Below the pieces are notes generated by a model. That model did no database searches. It was not told the DNA's origin and was given only the letters and a program-made list of their open reading frames with translations. Shown piece by piece: positions 61,949 through 64,000 of a DNA stretch of 64,000 nucleotides (positions within the stretch are counted from its first letter, which is position 1; each line of letters begins with the position of its first letter). The stretch is from Vreelandella salicampi. GTDB lineage: Bacteria; Pseudomonadota; Gammaproteobacteria; Pseudomonadales; Halomonadaceae. The stretch is taken from NCBI RefSeq assembly GCF_013415105.1, contig NZ_JACCDF010000011.1:97513-161512 (forward strand), read 5' to 3'. The translations under genes were made by a program, and so were the position numbers.

Positions 61949-63454
61949 ATGAAAGCCTCTGCCGTGTTCAAGGTGAAAAACCCGGAGATCAGGGCCCTGC
62001 ACCTGACCTGGATCGCCTTTTTTATCACCTTCTATGTCTGGTTCAACATGGCGCCGCTGGCATCGAGCATGCTCAAAAGCGTCAACTGGCTAACCCAGGA
62101 CGACATCAAGCTATTCGCCATCTGTAACGTAGCGCTGACCATTCCGGCGCGCATCATCGTGGGGATGGCCCTAGATCGCTTCGGCCCCCGCCGGGTGTTC
62201 TCGGTGCTGATGGTGACGATGTCGGTTCCGGCGCTGGTGTTCGCCTTCGGCGACACGATGGCGCAGCTTCTCATCTCGCGTCTGGTGCTGAGTTCCATCG
62301 GCGCAAGCTTCGTGGTCGGTATCCACATGACCGCGCTGTGGTTCAAACCTCGGGATATCGGCTTTGCCGAAGGCTTCTATGCTGGCTGGGGCAACTTCGG
62401 TTCCGCCGCTGCGGCCATGACCCTGCCTACCATCGCCATCACTATGTATGGCGGTGAAGACGGCTGGCGCTGGGCCATTGCTCAAAGCGCCATCGTCATG
62501 GCGGCCTACGGTGTCTACTACTGGTTCGGCATCACCGACGGTCCGGATCCCAAGGCACACCGCAAGCCACGCAAGGCCGCCGCGATGGAGGTAAGTTCCT
62601 GGGCCGACATGGTCAAACTGATCCTCTGGACGATTCCGCTGGTCGGTGTGCTCGGCATCCTTGTCTGGCGCATTCAAAACATGGGCTACCTTTCCACCAC
62701 GGGTGCGATCATTGCTTACTTGGTGATTGTCGCGGTAGTTATCTATCAGATCATCCAGATCTTGCGGGTCAACATCCCCATTCTCAAGGAGGGCGTCCCC
62801 GAGGACGACAAGTATCCCTTTAGCAGCGTGGCGGCACTTAACAGCACCTACTTCGCCAACTTCGGTGCTGAGCTTGCCGTGGTCTCGATGCTGCCCATGT
62901 TCTTTGAGCAAACCTGGGGGCTCAGTGCTGCAATGGCTGGGGTGATCGCGGCCTCCTTCGCCTTTGTCAATCTGGTGGCGCGCCCCATGGGCGGCATGGT
63001 GTCGGATCGCATGGGTAACCGACGCTTTGTCATGCTCAGCTACATGTTCGGCATCGGCATCGGCTTTCTCTTGATGGCCATGCTCAATTCGAACTGGCCC
63101 TTGATCGTGGCCGTGGCTATCACCATTTTTACGTCCTTTTTCGTGCAGGGCGCGGAAGGCGCGACTTTCGGCATCATTCCCTCCATCAAGCGCCGCATCA
63201 CCGGCCAGATTTCGGGCATGGCCGGCGCTTATGGTAATGTGGGGGCAGTGGTCTACTTGACCATTTTCACCTTCGTCACGCCAACTCAGTTCTTTTACAT
63301 CATCGCCACCGGTGCTTTCCTAAGCTGGCTGATCTGCTTTCTCTGGCTCAAGGAGCCGGAAGGTGGCTTTGCTGAGGAGTACCACGTCTCCTCTGTTGAC
63401 CGCATGATAGAGGAACAAGCGAACCTTAAAGCGCAGCACTCAGGCAAGAGTTGA
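61949..63454 (+). CDS. NarK1-like nitrate MFS transporter (second copy)
   Basis: A 501-residue MFS transporter with about twelve helices. It differs from the first NarK copy but has the same family signatures: WFNMAPLASSMLKS, IPARIIVGMALDRFGPRRVF, FYAGWGNFGSAAAAMTLPTI, and in the second half FFVQGAEGATFGIIPSIKRR and GAYGNVGAVVYLTIF. The first half fits NarK1-type nitrate/proton symporters, the upstream copy fits the antiporter type, a pair as in Paracoccus and Pseudomonas. It is 6 nt behind the Usp gene. Confidence 0.9.
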   Translation: MKASAVFKVKNPEIRALHLTWIAFFITFYVWFNMAPLASSMLKSVNWLTQDDIKLFAICNVALTIPARIIVGMALDRFGPRRVFSVLMVTMSVPALVFAFGDTMAQLLISRLVLSSIGASFVVGIHMTALWFKPRDIGFAEGFYAGWGNFGSAAAAMTLPTIAITMYGGEDGWRWAIAQSAIVMAAYGVYYWFGITDGPDPKAHRKPRKAAAMEVSSWADMVKLILWTIPLVGVLGILVWRIQNMGYLSTTGAIIAYLVIVAVVIYQIIQILRVNIPILKEGVPEDDKYPFSSVAALNSTYFANFGAELAVVSMLPMFFEQTWGLSAAMAGVIAASFAFVNLVARPMGGMVSDRMGNRRFVMLSYMFGIGIGFLLMAMLNSNWPLIVAVAITIFTSFFVQGAEGATFGIIPSIKRRITGQISGMAGAYGNVGAVVYLTIFTFVTPTQFFYIIATGAFLSWLICFLWLKEPEGGFAEEYHVSSVDRMIEEQANLKAQHSGKS

Positions 63455-63491
63455 GAGCTTAAGTGACGGTATTCGCTATACAATACGTTAA

Positions 63492-63520
63492 GGGCAGATT
63501 GTTTCAATCTGCCCTTTTTT
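63492..63520 (+). terminator. Intrinsic terminator after the narK-usp-narK unit
   Basis: GGGCAGATT and AATCTGCCC form a 9-bp stem with loop GTTTC, followed by TTTTTT, 37 nt after the stop of the second transporter gene. Confidence 0.93.
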
Positions 63521-63597
63521 GTGGGTCTCGGTTAACCCAGAGCGCGAATCCGCCAAACACTGCCACCCTGGTGGATTGGATAGCATTGATTGGCGCC

Positions 63598-63828
63598 ATG
63601 ACTGAAGTTAATCATCAAGATTGCCTGGGTTGGACGGCGTTGATTTGGGCCGCAAAACAGAATGATATAGACAGTGTCCGCAAGCTTCTAAAGCATGACG
63701 CAGATCCCTATCAAAGCGATCATGCAGGGCGCACGGCGATTCAATGGGCTGCTGCACCAACGACTACTCTATCTTTTGCAGAGTCAAATCTGACGAAGAT
63801 CACCCTAAAAGATAGACTAATTCCATAA
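63598..63828 (+). pseudogene. Ankyrin-repeat fragment
   Basis: The frame encodes about one and a half ankyrin repeats (GWTALIWAAKQNDIDSVRKLL, then DADPYQSDHAGRTAIQWAA) and a short tail. It has no convincing ribosome site; a longer upstream frame crosses the narK terminator and is rejected. It is probably the leftover of a longer ankyrin gene, between the nar locus and the rRNA operon. A short functional protein cannot be excluded. Confidence 0.5.
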
Positions 63829-63882
63829 TAAGAAATTTTATTGAAGCGCTTGATAGCTTCAGCAAATAAATTATTAATGCGC

Positions 63883-63926
63883 AAAAAAAATCCCCCCGGG
63901 CATAAGCCCGGGGGGATTTTTCGGAT
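63883..63926 (-). terminator. rRNA operon terminator
   Basis: On the minus strand AAATCCCCCCGGG and CCCGGGGGGATTT form a 13-bp stem with loop CTTATG, followed by TTTTT, a few bases past the 5S rRNA. Confidence 0.95.
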
Positions 63927-63930
63927 AAGT

Positions 63931-64000
63931 GCCTGACGATGACCTACTCTCGCATGGGGAGACCCCACACTACCATCGGCGCTGAGCGGTTTCACTACTG
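63931..64000 (-). rRNA. rrf: 5S ribosomal RNA, 3' part (cut by window edge)
   Basis: Read on the minus strand the sequence contains AGCGCCGATGGTAGTGTGGG, then CCATGCGAGAGTAGG and the 3' end GTCAGGCA, the conserved 3' half of gammaproteobacterial 5S rRNA. The remaining rRNA operon must lie to the right of the window. The exact mature 3' end is uncertain by a base or two. Confidence 0.96.

Noticed and set aside
63463..63828. 121-aa ORF as a complete ankyrin gene
   Set aside because: Its first part covers the intrinsic terminator of the transporter operon; only the part after about 63598 shows ankyrin sequence.

Overview
The window reads as chromosomal DNA of a moderately halophilic gammaproteobacterium of the Halomonadaceae (Halomonas or a close relative). 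The strongest pointer is a complete ectoine-degradation locus (doeA, doeB, doeX, doeC, doeD) of the type known from Halomonas elongata. A full respiratory nitrate-reduction locus and the last part of an rRNA operon (3' end of 5S rRNA at the right edge) are also present. Genes are densely packed, with many ATGA or GTGA overlaps. Species assignment is inference.

Layout. 1-9400: mostly housekeeping genes: the end of an EamA-type transporter, a slipin/NfeD membrane pair, isocitrate dehydrogenase, a ZIP metal transporter behind a small ORF and a Fur-like site, a lipoamide-dehydrogenase-like flavoprotein with an unusual Cys tail, a Na/Ca antiporter and a CNNM/CorC-type transporter. 9787-14841: a PEGA lipoprotein, then an accessory block with an MmeI-like single-chain restriction-modification enzyme, a HEPN-like protein and a DUF3037 protein; this is a candidate defence cassette. 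14933-22904: an MscS channel, a DUF2157/DUF4401/GDYXXLXY operon, a histidine-kinase remnant, msrPQ and a frameshifted AAA ATPase. 22991-25296: DUF924, luxS, a small monooxygenase and a HAD dehalogenase.

25430-38056 (all minus strand): the ectoine catabolic locus. Reading along the minus strand the order is doeA-doeB-doeX, then four genes (nitrilase-type amidohydrolase, ATP-grasp ligase, C45 Ntn-hydrolase, Orn/Lys/Arg-type decarboxylase), then a terminator, then doeC-doeD. The four-gene block inside the doe genes is the best candidate here for an undescribed metabolic module. A 12-bp-period AT-rich array lies between the Lrp-type regulator gene doeX and that block. 38287-42958 (plus): ghrA-like reductase, pncA-pncB NAD salvage, a DUF3108 protein and the lysine exporter lysO.

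42977-63454: nitrate respiration and nitric-oxide handling. On the minus strand are narGHJI, a parvulin-type isomerase and a small nar-associated protein, followed after a terminator by an OsmC-YcaO fusion. Diverging from narG are nnrS and a SirB2-like gene; then hmp (minus), narX-narL, and two NarK-type transporters around a universal stress protein gene. The regulatory DNA is legible: an FNR/Anr-like box between narG and nnrS, a near-perfect NsrR palindrome at hmp, and 7-2-7 NarL-type heptamer pairs upstream of narX and narK. The window ends with an ankyrin-repeat fragment, the rRNA operon terminator and the 3' part of 5S rRNA on the minus strand.

All identifications rest on reading motifs, length and context by eye. 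No database search or profile scoring was done.
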